Assembly (NCBI RefSeq): GCF_004799515.1
Contig: NZ_SSMX01000017.1
Location: 1 to 53,744, forward strand
DNA from: Phenylobacterium sp.
GTDB taxonomy: Bacteria; Pseudomonadota; Alphaproteobacteria; Caulobacterales; Caulobacteraceae
Direction of reading: 5' to 3'
DNA: 53,744 nt
The translations under genes and the position numbers were made by a program. Shown in pieces: positions 53,375 through 53,744 of the stretch (positions are counted from its first letter, which is position 1; every line of letters begins with the position of its first letter). The notes under the pieces were generated by a model, which was not told the DNA's origin, ran no database searches, and saw only the letters and a program-made list of their open reading frames with translations.

Positions 53375-53744
53375 GCCCGAGCTTCCTCACCGCCGGCCTG
53401 GCGAGGATCGCGCCGCGCGAAGTGGCCGTCGGCGCGCGCCTGCCCTACCTGGGCCACCTCGACGACGTGACCCTGCAGACCCGCGACGGACTGCTCGTGC
53501 AGACCCTACACCTCGCCGGCTTTCCCTCAGAGACCGCGCCGGACGACGAGCTCAACTACCGCAAGGCGATCCGCGAGACCGTGCTGCGCGGCGCGGCCAG
53601 TTCGCGCTTGGCCATCTACCACCACGTCATCCGCCGCCGGGTGACGCCGGCCTTCCCGGATGCGCCGGAGGAGCCGTTCTGCGCCGCCCTCGACGCCGGC
53701 TGGCGCGAGCGGCTGGCCGGGCGCCGGCTCTACGTCAACGACAT
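53371..53744 (+). CDS. virB4: VirB4-like type IV secretion ATPase (N-terminal part)
   Basis: About 124 residues are visible before the right edge. The start is the ATG that overlaps the virB3 stop (ATGA). The visible part, with REVAVGARLPYLGHLDDVTLQTRDGLLVQTLHLAG and YRKAIRETVLRGAASSRLAIYHHVIRR, matches the N-terminal domain of VirB4/CagE proteins. The ATPase motifs would lie beyond the window. Its place after virB1-B2-B3 supports the call. Confidence 0.88.
   Translation, partial: MSPSFLTAGLARIAPREVAVGARLPYLGHLDDVTLQTRDGLLVQTLHLAGFPSETAPDDELNYRKAIRETVLRGAASSRLAIYHHVIRRRVTPAFPDAPEEPFCAALDAGWRERLAGRRLYVND

Overview
The window is high-GC DNA packed with genes typical of an alphaproteobacterium. 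Several points place it in the Caulobacterales, probably Caulobacteraceae and perhaps a Phenylobacterium-like genome: the cluster murA–DUF2948–hisD–UPF0262–phosphatase–infA–maf–RNase E/G–yacG, DUF3126 beside cysE, PEP-CTERM proteins, and a tRNA-His with A73 and no encoded G-1. The genus is an inference. No rRNA, IS element or CRISPR array was seen.

Layout. 1–1063: the N-terminal part of a HAMP-array signalling protein, cut by the left edge. 1.3–8.1 kb: a DUF4142 protein and glutamate synthase gltB-gltD. 8.2–12 kb: an operon of a lipoprotein, an MBOAT O-acyltransferase and an AlgJ/AlgX-like protein, probably acetylating an exported polysaccharide. 12.1–15.3 kb: tRNA-His, a membrane-bound LytTR regulator and exbB-exbD-tonB. 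15.88–17.31 kb: a 48-bp direct repeat made of the 3' part of tRNA-Phe encloses about 1.3 kb holding a DUF2442 gene and a small unknown ORF. This looks like a decayed genomic island without an integrase. 17.4–24.9 kb: the conserved housekeeping run, transcribed on the minus strand, with a fatty-acid desaturase inserted after hisD. 25–28 kb: tRNA-Thr, a PAP2 phosphatase and a hybrid histidine kinase. 28–32 kb: a secreted carboxylesterase, two PEP-CTERM proteins and a small membrane protein. 32–36.7 kb: a Pit phosphate transporter, then a TetR gene divergent from a serine hydrolase, with a palindrome between them. 36.8–41 kb: a hypothetical protein, YedK/HMCES, DUF3126, cysE, a Nudix hydrolase, a nitroreductase and queF. 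41–47.5 kb: an SDR, an OmpL-like porin, a WbpM/CapD-type sugar dehydratase and GTP-dependent PEPCK. 47.7–52 kb: an S9 peptidase, a nucleotide-sugar epimerase and an alpha/beta hydrolase. 52.1 kb to the end: the start of a type IV secretion operon (virB1-B2-B3-B4), cut by the right edge.

Themes. Several loci serve the cell surface: O-acetylation, the WbpM-like dehydratase, the uronate-type epimerase, the PEP-CTERM proteins, the porin and TonB/ExbBD energisation. Most genes are ordinary. The points most worth a second look are the tRNA-Phe island remnant, the lipoprotein of the acetylation operon, the TetR/serine-hydrolase switch, the tandem PEP-CTERM genes and the unusual tRNA-His. Start codons were moved from the longest ORF wherever family length or a ribosome binding site pointed to a later codon.
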